Below, piece by piece: positions 34,181 through 41,011 of a stretch of 64,000 nt of DNA; position 1 is the first letter of the stretch, and every line of letters begins with the position of its first letter. This DNA is from FEB-7 sp963698265 (GTDB taxonomy: Bacteria; Pseudomonadota; Gammaproteobacteria; Burkholderiales; Usitatibacteraceae): contig CAVOQC010000003.1 in assembly GCA_963698265.1 (NCBI GenBank), forward strand, positions 1 to 64,000. Reading direction: 5' to 3'. A program made the position numbers and the translations under genes. Below the pieces are notes generated by a model. The model was not told where the DNA came from, searched no databases, and saw only the letters and a list, made by a program, of their open reading frames with translations.

Positions 34181-34372
34181 CGGGAGGAGGTCGGGATTCG
34201 ATCGCATTCCTTGGGCATGCGACCGTCGGGATGGGACAGCGCAGCGGGCCCATCTCCCTATGGGTAGGAATTCGGGGGCTGACGTGTTTTGTCTGCCCCC
34301 GAATTCCTGGGCACCCATCCGACGGTCACGCTTGCAGGCCCAGGAATGCGATCGAATCCCGACCTCCTCCCG
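34181..34372. repeat. Nested inverted-repeat (foldback) element in the accA-sigma intergenic region
   Basis: The 31-base arm 34181-34211 is perfectly complementary to 34342-34372, and the pairing continues imperfectly inward (GACCGTCGGGATGGG on the left against CCCATCCGACGGTC on the right). Inside sits a second perfect 14-bp stem, AGGAATTCGGGGGC (34266-34279) with GCCCCCGAATTCCT (34295-34308), flanked by ATGGGT/ACCCAT. No gene is seen in 34014-34414. A short direct repeat GGACCCCGTGTC (34075 and 34142) lies to the left. No transposase gene or target duplication is visible, so its origin is unknown. Confidence 0.9.
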
Positions 34373-34401
34373 ATCGCAATTCAGCAGACCACCCGGGCAC
34401 G

Positions 34402-34407
34402 TACAAT
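34402..34407 (+). promoter_or_regulatory. Putative -10 element of the ECF sigma gene
   Basis: TACAAT lies only 7 bases before the first ATG (34415), so transcription would start at or next to the start codon and the message would be leaderless. There is no purine-rich ribosome-binding site before the ATG, which agrees. No convincing -35 for sigma70 is seen. Confidence 0.4.
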
Positions 34408-34414
34408 CGCCGCC

Positions 34415-34996
34415 ATGCCCATGCCCCCCGACGACGCCGACCGGCTCGCTTCCCTCCTCGCGGCGTCGGCCACCGGCGACCGCGGGGCCTTCGCAGACCT
34501 TTACCGCGCGACCAGCGCGAAACTGTTTGCCGTGTCGCTGCGTATCGTGAGGGAACGGCAGCTCGCGGAGGAAGTCTTGCAGGACGCTTTCGTCTCCATC
34601 TGGAACCACGCGCCGGACTACGCACGGGCGAAGAGCGCGCCCCTCACGTGGATGGCGGCCATCGTGCGCAACCGCAGCCTCGACGTCCTGCGCCGCGGTG
34701 CGCGCGAGGTCGAGGACGTGGACGAGGCGCTCGCCTCCGTGCTCGTGGACGAGTCGGCGGCACCCGCCCGCGACGCGGAGCGCGCCGAGCAGAAGCACGC
34801 CATCGGCGAGTGCCTGGGCGAGTTGGAGAGCGACCAGCGCCAGTCGATCGCGCTCGCGTTCTTCCACGGGCTTACGCACTCGGAACTGGCGCAGCACCTG
34901 CGCCGACCGCTGGGCACGGTGAAGACGCATATCCGCCGCGGCCTCGCCCGTCTCAAGGATTGCCTCGATCGGGCCGGCGTGCCGGGCCACCGATGA
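34415..34996 (+). CDS. RNA polymerase ECF-type sigma factor
   Basis: A 193-residue sigma70-family protein with only regions 2 and 4. Region 2 spans about residues 27-92 (FADLYRATSAKLFAVSLRIV..VLQDAFVSIWNHAPDY), and region 4 about 133-185 (QRQSIALAFFHGLTHSELAQHLRRPLGTVKTHIRRGLARL). The partner encoded 16 bp downstream is an RskA-like anti-sigma factor, which places it with SigK-like ECF factors that often respond to oxidative or envelope stress. ATG 34415 and ATG 34421 are both possible. The open frame upstream runs through the foldback element and is not coding. Confidence 0.92.
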   Translation: MPMPPDDADRLASLLAASATGDRGAFADLYRATSAKLFAVSLRIVRERQLAEEVLQDAFVSIWNHAPDYARAKSAPLTWMAAIVRNRSLDVLRRGAREVEDVDEALASVLVDESAAPARDAERAEQKHAIGECLGELESDQRQSIALAFFHGLTHSELAQHLRRPLGTVKTHIRRGLARLKDCLDRAGVPGHR

Positions 34997-35012
34997 ATCG
35001 CCGGCACGCGAC

Positions 35013-35714
35013 ATGAAGCGCCTCTCCCTCGATCTCAAGCACGCGCTCGCGGCCGGTTACGTGCTCGGCACGCTGCGCGGGCGCGCGCGCAGCCGGTTCG
35101 ATGCCCTGGCCGCGGCCGACGGTGAGCTCGCGCGGGTCCGCGAACAGTGGGAGGCATTCCTCACGCCGCTTGCCGGGCGCGTGGTACCGGTCGCACCACC
35201 CTCGCGGGTCTGGCGCGCGATCGAGGCGCGCATCGCGCGCCCCCGGGCACGCGGCGCCGCGGGCTTCTGGTCGAGCCTCACCTTCTGGCGCTGGACCGGG
35301 GCGGGCCTAGCCGCGGCGTCGATCGCGCTCCTCGCCTTGAGCTTCGGGCTTCGCGCGCCGGTTTCACCCGAGCCGATGCTGGTCGCCGTGCTCGCCACCC
35401 CGGAACAGGTGCCGCGCATCGTGGTCGAGCAGCCGCGCGAGGGCCTGCTCAGGCTGCGCATGGTCAAGCCCTGGCCGTCGATGCAGGGCCGGGACCTCGA
35501 ACTCTGGGTGATTCCGCAGGAGGGCAATCCGCGCTCGCTCGGCGTCGTGCCCGCGGACCGCGACGCCGAGGTGCGCCTGGCGGGGCTGGAGGCGATGCTG
35601 CAGGGAGGCGTCGCCTTTGCCGTTTCCAGCGAACCGGCGGGTGGTTCTCCCACTGGCCAGCCCACGGGCAAGGTGCTTTGCTCGGGCGCGATCGCCCGCG
35701 GTCGCCGCGCCTGA
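35013..35714 (+). CDS. Anti-sigma factor, RskA (anti-sigma-K) family
   Basis: A 233-residue bitopic membrane protein. The N-terminal cytoplasmic part (about 1-85, AAGYVLGTLRGRARSRFDAL...REQWEAFLTPLAGRVVPVAPPSRVWRAIEARI) is the sigma-binding region. One membrane helix lies at about 95-113 (GAGLAAASIALLALSFGL). The C-terminal domain has the RskA pattern WPSMQGRDLELWVIPQEGNPRSLGVV...FAVSSEPAGGSPTGQPTGKVLCSG. It holds the upstream ECF factor inactive until an envelope signal releases it, probably through proteolysis. It ends 7 bp from the convergent btuF-like gene. Confidence 0.9.
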   Translation: MKRLSLDLKHALAAGYVLGTLRGRARSRFDALAAADGELARVREQWEAFLTPLAGRVVPVAPPSRVWRAIEARIARPRARGAAGFWSSLTFWRWTGAGLAAASIALLALSFGLRAPVSPEPMLVAVLATPEQVPRIVVEQPREGLLRLRMVKPWPSMQGRDLELWVIPQEGNPRSLGVVPADRDAEVRLAGLEAMLQGGVAFAVSSEPAGGSPTGQPTGKVLCSGAIARGRRA

Positions 35715-35721
35715 ACGGCGG

Positions 35722-36603
35722 TTACGGCGCGCGCTTTCGCAGCCGGTCCACCGCGACGCACAGTGCCTCGATCCCCTCGACCACGCGAGGCGAAGGGCGC
35801 CCCAGCGCCCGCGAGGCCACGAAGGCGAGCTGTCCGCGGTCCACCGCGCCCAGCCCCGAGCGCTCCGCCCAGTCGCGACGGAACTGGCTTTCACCTCCCT
35901 CGGGCCCCGTGCCCAGGATCGCCTCGGGGTCGCGCGCGAACAACTCCTCCCAGGAAACCTGCGGCGCCACCTCGGCCAGGTCGGCGAAGGCGTTCGTAGC
36001 CCCGCAGGCTTCCAGCGCCTCGCCCATGAAGTGCCTTCCCCCGATGGTCATGAGGGGGCGGTGGGATATCTCGAGGAACAGGCGCACCGGCTGCCTGACC
36101 CCGTACCGGGCTCGAAGCGATGCGAGTCGCGATTCGAACGCGCGCGCCGCGGGCCCCGCGTCCCCGCCCGAGAGCGCCGCGGTCACCGCGAGGAGCCGCG
36201 CTATCCCGGCGAGCGTGCGCGTCTCGATCACGAACACGCGCGCGCCGAGTGCCTCGATCCGCGGGATGTCGGCGGCGCGAAAGGAGTCCTTCCACGCGAT
36301 GACGAGATCCGGCGAGAGCCTCGCGAGCGACTCCAGGTCGATGGTGAACGCATTGGAGACCACGGGCAGGCTCGCGGCGGCCGGCGGATGGTCGCTCCAC
36401 GCGCTCACCCCCACCACGCGCGATCCGGCGCCCACCGCGAAGGCGGCCTCGGTGAGCGACGGGGCCAGCGTGGCGATGCGCTGCGCCGGCCCGGGAAGCG
36501 AGACGCGGCGCCCCAGGTCGTCGGTAAGCGTGATCTCCGCACGGGCCGCGAGCGCGGCGGCGGCCAGCGTGACGGCGACCAGCGCGCGGACCGGCACCTT
36601 CAC
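35722..36603 (-). CDS. Periplasmic substrate-binding protein, BtuF/FepB class
   Basis: A 293-residue class III solute-binding protein with a signal peptide (VRALVAVTLAAAALAARAE). It begins ITLTDDLGRRVSLPGPAQRIATLAPSLTEAAFAVGAGSRVVGVS, the standard opening of vitamin B12 and siderophore binding proteins, and has LSPDLVIAWKDSF and DPEAILGTG. The start is GTG 36603, overlapping the stop codon of the DAHP synthase gene (GTGA). No permease or ATPase gene is nearby, so it either serves a transporter encoded elsewhere or has another role. Cobalamin as ligand is a family-based guess. Confidence 0.82.
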   Translation of the reverse strand: MKVPVRALVAVTLAAAALAARAEITLTDDLGRRVSLPGPAQRIATLAPSLTEAAFAVGAGSRVVGVSAWSDHPPAAASLPVVSNAFTIDLESLARLSPDLVIAWKDSFRAADIPRIEALGARVFVIETRTLAGIARLLAVTAALSGGDAGPAARAFESRLASLRARYGVRQPVRLFLEISHRPLMTIGGRHFMGEALEACGATNAFADLAEVAPQVSWEELFARDPEAILGTGPEGGESQFRRDWAERSGLGAVDRGQLAFVASRALGRPSPRVVEGIEALCVAVDRLRKRAP

Positions 36604-37511
36604 GCGCCGGCGTGGCGCGCGGCGAGCGCGCGGCGCGCGAGCCACGCTTCGCGGGCAACGGCCATGTCCTCGAGGAACCAGGGAAGCTCCTCGAGCGTGA
36701 TCGCCTGCGCCGCGTCGACGAGGGCCCGGCGCGGCTCCGGGTGCATGTCGGCCAGCACCATGTTCGCGCCGGCGATGACGCCCTGCGCGGCCACATGGAA
36801 GATGTCGGGCACGCCGTCGGGGCAGGCGCCCCGGATTCCCACGGAATGCGACGGGTCCACGCACACCGGCATGCGCGTCAGGCGCTTGACCGTCGGCACG
36901 TGGCCGAAGTCGACGAGGTTCCTGTGCGGGTCGCCGAAGTTCGTCTTCATGCCGCGCAGGCAGAACACGATGTCGCGGTTGCCGCCGCTCGCCACGTACT
37001 CGGCGGCCAGCAGCGACTCGTGCAGCGTGATGCCGAAACCGCGCTTCAGGAGGATGGGGAAGTCGCGCTGGCTGCCCACGGTCTTCAGGAGCTCGAAGTT
37101 CTGCGTGTTCCTCGTGCCGATCTGCAGCATCACGCCCGTGGGATCGCCCGTGGCGCGCAGCGCCGCGCGGATCTCGTCCACGTGCTCGTCGTGCGTGACC
37201 TCCATGGAGATCACGCGGATGCCGTACTTTCCGGCGAGCTCGAAGACGTAGGGCAGGCACTGCTTGCCGTAGCCCTGGAACGAATAGGGGCTGGTGCGCG
37301 GCTTGTAGGCGCCCATGCGCGCGCAGGTCTGCCCCGCGGCCTTGAGCGCGGCGAAGGTCTGCTCCACGTACTCGCGCGTGTCGACCGCGTTGAGCCCGGC
37401 CACCACCTGAAACGAGTCCTGGTCGAAGACGACGCCCCGGTATTCGAAGCGGATGGACTCCTCGTTGCCGGGCCGGCGGCCGAGGATGCGGAATTCGTCG
37501 GTTCGGGTCAT
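36600..37511 (-). CDS. DAHP synthase, type I-beta (AroA/KDO8PS-like)
   Basis: A 303-residue 3-deoxy-7-phosphoheptulonate synthase of the KdsA-like I-beta subgroup, first step of the shikimate pathway (PEP + erythrose 4-phosphate). Visible: GAYKPRTSPYSFQGYGKQCL, LQIGTRNTQNFELLKTVG, ILLKRGFGITLHESLLAAEYV, CVDPSHSVGIRG and a metal-binding Cys/His/Glu/Asp pattern typical of the group. No ACT or chorismate mutase domain is fused, so it is probably not directly feedback inhibited. Two I-alpha synthases lie immediately upstream in the same orientation (13-bp gap). An alternative is another PEP-aldose condensation, but the KPRTSPYSFQG phrase is DAHP-type. Confidence 0.85.
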   Translation of the reverse strand: MTRTDEFRILGRRPGNEESIRFEYRGVVFDQDSFQVVAGLNAVDTREYVEQTFAALKAAGQTCARMGAYKPRTSPYSFQGYGKQCLPYVFELAGKYGIRVISMEVTHDEHVDEIRAALRATGDPTGVMLQIGTRNTQNFELLKTVGSQRDFPILLKRGFGITLHESLLAAEYVASGGNRDIVFCLRGMKTNFGDPHRNLVDFGHVPTVKRLTRMPVCVDPSHSVGIRGACPDGVPDIFHVAAQGVIAGANMVLADMHPEPRRALVDAAQAITLEELPWFLEDMAVAREAWLARRALAARHAGA

Positions 37512-37524
37512 TGCGGGCGCCGTG

Positions 37525-38676
37525 CTAGTCGGCGCGGGCGAGTCGCCGGGCGCGCACGCCTTCTGCCAGCGTATCGAGCAGCCGAACGCTGTCCTCCCAG
37601 CCCAGGCAGGCGTCGGTGATGGAGATGCCGTGCGCCGGCGCCTGGCCGGCGACGAGATCCTGCCGGCCGGGGTTCAGGTTGCTCTCGACCATCACGCCCA
37701 TGATGCGGTCCTCGCCCGCGGCGAGCTGTGCGGCCACGTCGGCGGCGACGTCGCGCTGGCGCAGGTAGTCCTTCGAGCAATTGGCGTGGGAGAAGTCCAC
37801 CATCAGGCGCGGCGCCTGCCCCGCCGCGGCGAGTTCCCGCGAGGCGGCCTCGATGCTCGCCGCGTCGTAGTTCGGCGCCTTGCCGCCGCGCAGGATCACG
37901 TGGCAGTCCTCGTTGCCCGCGGTCTCGAAGATCGCCGCCTGCCCGGTCTTGGTCATGCCCATGAAGGCGTGCGGCGCGGCCGCAGCGCGCAGCGCGTCGA
38001 CCGCGACCTTCACCGAGCCATCGGTGCCGTTCTTGAAGCCCACCGGGCACGACAGCCCCGAGGCAAGCTGGCGGTGCGACTGCGATTCCGTCGTGCGCGC
38101 GCCGATCGCTCCCCAGGAAATCAGGTCCGAGATGTACTGCGGCGAGAGCAGGTCGAGGAACTCCGTGCCGCAGGCGAGCCCCAGGCGATTGACCTCCAGC
38201 AGCAGCTTCCTCGCAAGCCGCAGGCCCTCGTTCATCGCGAAGCTGCCGTCGAGGTGCGGGTCGTTGATGAAGCCCTTCCAGCCCACCGTCGTGCGCGGCT
38301 TCTCGAAGTAGACGCGCATCACCACCAGCAGCTCGCCCTCCAGCCGGCGCGCCTCGCGGGCGAGGCGCGTCGCGTACTCGAGCGCCGCATCGTAGTCGTG
38401 GATGGAACACGGTCCCGCCACGACCAGCAGCCGGTCCTCGGCGCCGTGCAGCACGCGGTGGATCGCCTGGCGGGCGCTCCCCACCACGGCGAGCGCGGCG
38501 GCGTCGACCGGAATCTGCTCGACGAGGAGCTGCGGGGCGATGAGCGCCCGCACCGCGGTGATCCGCAGGTCGTCGGTGCGGCCGATGACGCTCACCGCAG
38601 CCTGTCCGCCGTCCGCTCCCGCACCGAGCGGCCTCACGGGCGCGGCGCCCGGATCCTTCCTGCTCGTCATGGTCAT
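37525..38676 (-). CDS. aroG: DAHP synthase, type I-alpha (second copy)
   Basis: A 383-residue AroF/G/H-type 3-deoxy-7-phosphoheptulonate synthase. Motifs: LLVVAGPCSIHDYDAALEYA, MRVYFEKPRTTVGWKGFINDPHL, ISWGAIGARTTESQSHRQLASGLSCPVGFKNGTDG, GNEDCHVILRGGKAPNYD and MVDFSHANCSKDY. It has an N-terminal extension of about 30 residues relative to its neighbour (MTMTSRKDPGAAPVRPLG..). The ATG overlaps the TGA of the upstream copy by 4 bp, so the pair is translationally coupled. Which aromatic amino acid inhibits it cannot be told from sequence by eye. Confidence 0.92.
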   Translation of the reverse strand: MTMTSRKDPGAAPVRPLGAGADGGQAAVSVIGRTDDLRITAVRALIAPQLLVEQIPVDAAALAVVGSARQAIHRVLHGAEDRLLVVAGPCSIHDYDAALEYATRLAREARRLEGELLVVMRVYFEKPRTTVGWKGFINDPHLDGSFAMNEGLRLARKLLLEVNRLGLACGTEFLDLLSPQYISDLISWGAIGARTTESQSHRQLASGLSCPVGFKNGTDGSVKVAVDALRAAAAPHAFMGMTKTGQAAIFETAGNEDCHVILRGGKAPNYDAASIEAASRELAAAGQAPRLMVDFSHANCSKDYLRQRDVAADVAAQLAAGEDRIMGVMVESNLNPGRQDLVAGQAPAHGISITDACLGWEDSVRLLDTLAEGVRARRLARAD

Positions 38677-39749
38677 TCCTCCGGCGCTTCCGGCGCCGCT
38701 CGGCGCCTGCGCACGGCTTCGGCGAGGGTCTCGAGCACGCCCACGGTCTGGTCGAATCCGAGGCAGGCGTCGGTGATGGAGACGCCGTACTCCAGGCGAT
38801 GGCCGCGCACCAGGTCCTGGCGCCCGGGATTCAGGTGGCTCTCCACCATGACCCCCACGATGCGCGACTCGCCGCCGGCCACCTGGCCGGCCACGGCGCC
38901 GGCCACCTCGACCTGCTTCTCGTACTGCTTGGAGGCGTTGGCGTGGGAAAAATCGATCATCAGGTGCTGGGCGAGGCCCGCCGCGGCGAGCTCCCGGCAG
39001 GCGGCGTCCACGCTCGCGGCGTCGTAGTTGGGCGACTTCCCGCCGCGCAGGATCACGTGGCAGTCCTCGTTGCCCGCGGTCTTGAACACGGCCACGTGCC
39101 CGCTCTTGGTGACGGAGATGAAGTGGTGGCGCGTGTTGGCGGCCTTGATCGCGTCCACGGCGATGCGGATGTTGCCGTCGGTGCCATTCTTGAAGCCCAC
39201 CGGGCAGGACAGCCCCGAGGCGAGCTGGCGGTGCGACTGCGATTCGGTGGTGCGCGCGCCGATCGCGCCCCAGGAGATCAGGTCCGCGATGTACTGCGGC
39301 GAGATGAGGTCGAGGAACTCCGTTCCGCAGGGGACGCCGAGCTTGTTGATGTCAAGCAGCAGGCTCCTCGCGAGCCGCAAGCCCTCGTTCATGTCGAAGG
39401 TGTCGTTCAGGTGCGGGTCGTTGATGAGCCCCTTCCAGCCCACGGTGGTGCGCGGCTTCTCGAAGTACACGCGCATCACCACGAGGAGATCCTCGGCGAG
39501 GCGGTCGCGCTGGGCCTTGAGGCGGATGGCGTACTCGCGGGCGGCGTCGATGTCGTGGATGGAACACGGGCCGACCACCACCAGCAGGCGGTCGTCTGCT
39601 CCGCGCAGGATGTCGTGGACGCCCTGGCGCGCCTCGAAGGTGACGCGTTCGGTCTCGTCGCTCGCGGGCAGCGCACGCATCACCTGCATGGGGGCGAGGA
39701 GCTCGTCGCCCTGCTCGATGCGTACGTCGTCGGTGCGGTAGTGGGTCAT
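38673..39749 (-). CDS. aroG: DAHP synthase, type I-alpha (first copy, leader-controlled)
   Basis: A 358-residue AroF/G/H-type synthase, the length typical of E. coli AroG. Motifs: LLVVVGPCSIHDIDAAREYA, MRVYFEKPRTTVGWKGLINDPHL, SCPVGFKNGTDGN, GNEDCHVILRGGKSPNYD and IDFSHANASKQYEKQ. It is the first gene after an aromatic-rich leader peptide and a canonical terminator (39775-39807), so the whole aroG-aroG-I-beta series is probably under attenuation. It is clearly paralogous to the gene downstream; long blocks such as ARTTESQSHRQLASGL are identical, pointing to a tandem duplication. Confidence 0.95.
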   Translation of the reverse strand: MTHYRTDDVRIEQGDELLAPMQVMRALPASDETERVTFEARQGVHDILRGADDRLLVVVGPCSIHDIDAAREYAIRLKAQRDRLAEDLLVVMRVYFEKPRTTVGWKGLINDPHLNDTFDMNEGLRLARSLLLDINKLGVPCGTEFLDLISPQYIADLISWGAIGARTTESQSHRQLASGLSCPVGFKNGTDGNIRIAVDAIKAANTRHHFISVTKSGHVAVFKTAGNEDCHVILRGGKSPNYDAASVDAACRELAAAGLAQHLMIDFSHANASKQYEKQVEVAGAVAGQVAGGESRIVGVMVESHLNPGRQDLVRGHRLEYGVSITDACLGFDQTVGVLETLAEAVRRRRAAPEAPEE

Positions 39750-39774
39750 GTCCGTTCTTCGGGGATCTGCAAGA

Positions 39775-39807
39775 AAAAAACCGCCAGTGTGCGGCTGGCG
39801 GTTTTTT
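39775..39807 (-). terminator. Rho-independent terminator / attenuator before aroG
   Basis: On the minus strand CCGCCAG (39795-39801), a 7-base loop and CTGGCGG (39781-39787) are flanked by A6 and followed by seven T residues. It lies 26 bp before the aroG start codon and 30 bp after the end of the leader peptide frame. A GGCGG in the leader region (minus strand of 39851-39855) could pair with the 5' half CCGCC and act as antiterminator. This is the classical layout of amino-acid attenuation. The hairpin is also terminator-like on the plus strand. Confidence 0.85.
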
Positions 39808-39836
39808 CGGGGTCCTGCGCGCCTCTTCGGTCCGCG

Positions 39837-39905
39837 CTAGCCTCTCCCGGCCGCCTTCGGCGTGGGAAACCAGAAATGGAAGCGGTAGCGAGCCAGGCGA
39901 ATCAT
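39837..39905 (-). CDS. Aromatic-rich leader peptide of the aroG operon
   Basis: A 22-codon open frame ATG..TAG whose peptide contains YRFHFWF at residues 7-13: one Tyr, three Phe, one His and one Trp in seven positions, followed by PTPKAAGRG. It precedes a terminator and three DAHP synthases, so ribosome stalling on Phe/Tyr/Trp codons would control read-through. An overlapping three-codon frame (ATGGCGCCATGA) starts 8 bases earlier. No Shine-Dalgarno sequence is visible; the promoter places the transcript start at or next to the ATG. Function is inferred from composition and position. Confidence 0.75.
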   Translation of the reverse strand: MIRLARYRFHFWFPTPKAAGRG

Positions 39906-39911
39906 GGCGCC

Positions 39912-39941
39912 ATGCTAGCAGAGGCCCATGTTGCAGCGCAA
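39912..39941 (-). promoter_or_regulatory. Promoter of the aroG leader
   Basis: On the minus strand TTGCGC (39936-39941), an 18-bp spacer and the extended -10 TGC-TAGCAT (39912-39920). Transcription would start close to 39905, the A of the leader peptide ATG, suggesting a leaderless leader peptide. The divergent small secreted-protein gene lies on the other side. Confidence 0.5.
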
Positions 39942-40017
39942 GAAACCGGCGCTTGCGCGTGTGGGGCGGCCCCGCGTGCAGTACCATGGTCGCCCCGCCA
40001 ACCGGACGACCTTATTC

Positions 40018-40374
40018 ATGCACCGATCCGCCCTGCTGTTCGCCGCCTTCCTTCCCCTCGCAGCGCCGGCCGCCCCGATGCACGACGGCGGCAGGGCCCG
40101 GGACTTCGCGCACGACTTGAAGCCCGGCGGCATCGCCGAGGAATGCCTGCGGCTCGAAGCCGGCAGGAGCCGCAGTTTCACCTGGTCGGCCGACGGCCCG
40201 GTCGACTTCAACATCCACTTCCACCAGGGCGACAAGGTGAGCTACCCGGTGAAGGCGAACGGCCGGCGCAAGGGCGGCGGCAGGTTCACCGCCGGTGCCG
40301 GCGAGGATTACTGCTGGATGTGGTCCGCCAAGAAGGCTGCGCGCGTCACCGGCAAGCTCGGCCCGGAAGAATAG
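40018..40374 (+). CDS. Small exported protein, unknown function
   Basis: A 118-residue protein not recognised. A signal peptide (MHRSALLFAAFLPLAAPAAP) is followed by a compact, probably beta-rich domain with FTWSADGPVDFNIHFHQGDKVSYPVK and EDYCWMW. Two cysteines (in EECLRL and DYCWMW) could form a disulfide. The His-rich NIHFHQGD segment may bind a metal or ligand. It is monocistronic: divergent from the aroG leader and facing msrB across a pair of REP-like palindromes. ATG 40018 is chosen because it directly begins the signal peptide. Confidence 0.7.
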   Translation: MHRSALLFAAFLPLAAPAAPMHDGGRARDFAHDLKPGGIAEECLRLEAGRSRSFTWSADGPVDFNIHFHQGDKVSYPVKANGRRKGGGRFTAGAGEDYCWMWSAKKAARVTGKLGPEE

Positions 40375-40398
40375 CCGCCGGGACCGGCGCTTTATCAC

Positions 40399-40483
40399 AA
40401 TGGGGTCAGGTTGAATTTTCAATCTGTCCCCATTTCCAGCGCAGGAAAATGGGGACAGATTGAAAATTCAACCTGACCCCATT
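40399..40483. repeat. Inverted pair of REP-like palindromes between convergent genes
   Basis: The 37-base arm 40399-40435 is perfectly complementary to 40447-40483, with a short spacer extended by CC/GG. Each arm is itself an imperfect palindrome (GGGGTCAGGTTGAA...TTCAATCTGTCCCC). This head-to-head arrangement resembles bacterial BIMEs. From memory, GGGGTCAG/CTGACCCC palindromes of this kind accompany REP-associated tyrosine transposases in many proteobacteria; none is encoded in the window. It fills most of the 114-bp gap between the 118-residue gene and msrB and probably terminates both. Confidence 0.9.
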
Positions 40484-40488
40484 TTTCC

Positions 40489-40968
40489 TCAGGCTGGGAC
40501 GAACTTCAGGGCGAGGCCGTTGTTGCAGTAGCGCTTGCCCGTGGGCGGGGGGCCGTCGTCGAAGACGTGTCCCTGGTGGCCGCCGCAGCGGATGCAGTGG
40601 TACTCGGTGCGCGGCAGGATCAGCTTGAAATCGGTCTTGGTGCCCAGGCGGCCGGGAATGTAGGCGAAGAAGCTGGGCCAGCCGGTTCCGCTGTCGTACT
40701 TCATGTCGGAGCGGAAGAGCGGCAGGTCGCAGCCCGCGCACGCAAACGTGCCGCTGCGCTTCTCGCGGTCGAGCGGGCTGGAGCCCGCCCGTTCCGTTCC
40801 CTCCTGCCTCAGGATCGCGTACTGCTCCGGGGTGAGGCGCTTCATCCACTCCTCGGCCTTCAGGACCAGCTTCTCGATCTTCTCGGGCTTGGCGGGGCTG
40901 GTCGCGCCGGCGCTGCGGTGCAGCACGAACAGGCCCGCGAGGGTGGCGGTGAACTGGCGACGATTCAT
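40489..40968 (-). CDS. msrB: Peptide-methionine (R)-S-oxide reductase MsrB, exported
   Basis: A 159-residue MsrB that reduces methionine-R-sulfoxide. The zinc cysteines are Cys77/Cys80 (CAGC) and Cys125/Cys128 (CIRC), and the catalytic Cys148 is in RYCNNG (RYCINS in most). The N-terminus MNRRQFTATLAGLFVLHRSAGA looks like a twin-arginine signal, so it probably repairs proteins in the periplasm. The Asn after the Asn at 149-150 and Gly instead of Ser is a mild deviation. A 44-bp gap separates it from the upstream two-zinc protein gene. Confidence 0.93.
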   Translation of the reverse strand: MNRRQFTATLAGLFVLHRSAGATSPAKPEKIEKLVLKAEEWMKRLTPEQYAILRQEGTERAGSSPLDREKRSGTFACAGCDLPLFRSDMKYDSGTGWPSFFAYIPGRLGTKTDFKLILPRTEYHCIRCGGHQGHVFDDGPPPTGKRYCNNGLALKFVPA

Positions 40969-41011
40969 GGCTTTTCCCTGGATGATTGGCCGCGGCGCCC
41001 GGACGGGTTCC

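Noticed and set aside
34181..34372. Insertion sequence
   Set aside because: No transposase frame fits inside about 190 bp and no flanking target duplication was found; kept only as an inverted-repeat element of unknown origin.
34121..35038. A 305-codon minus-strand frame over the sigma factor gene and foldback element
   Set aside because: Antisense to the ECF sigma factor, no recognisable domain; the part over the foldback merely reflects its lack of stops.
36604..36610. Cobalamin riboswitch ahead of the BtuF-like gene
   Set aside because: The gene overlaps the upstream DAHP synthase gene and has no leader space, so no riboswitch can lie there.
39904..39914. Three-codon frame ATGGCGCCATGA as a separate leader gene
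   Set aside because: Too short to judge; it overlaps the better-supported aromatic leader peptide and is only noted there.
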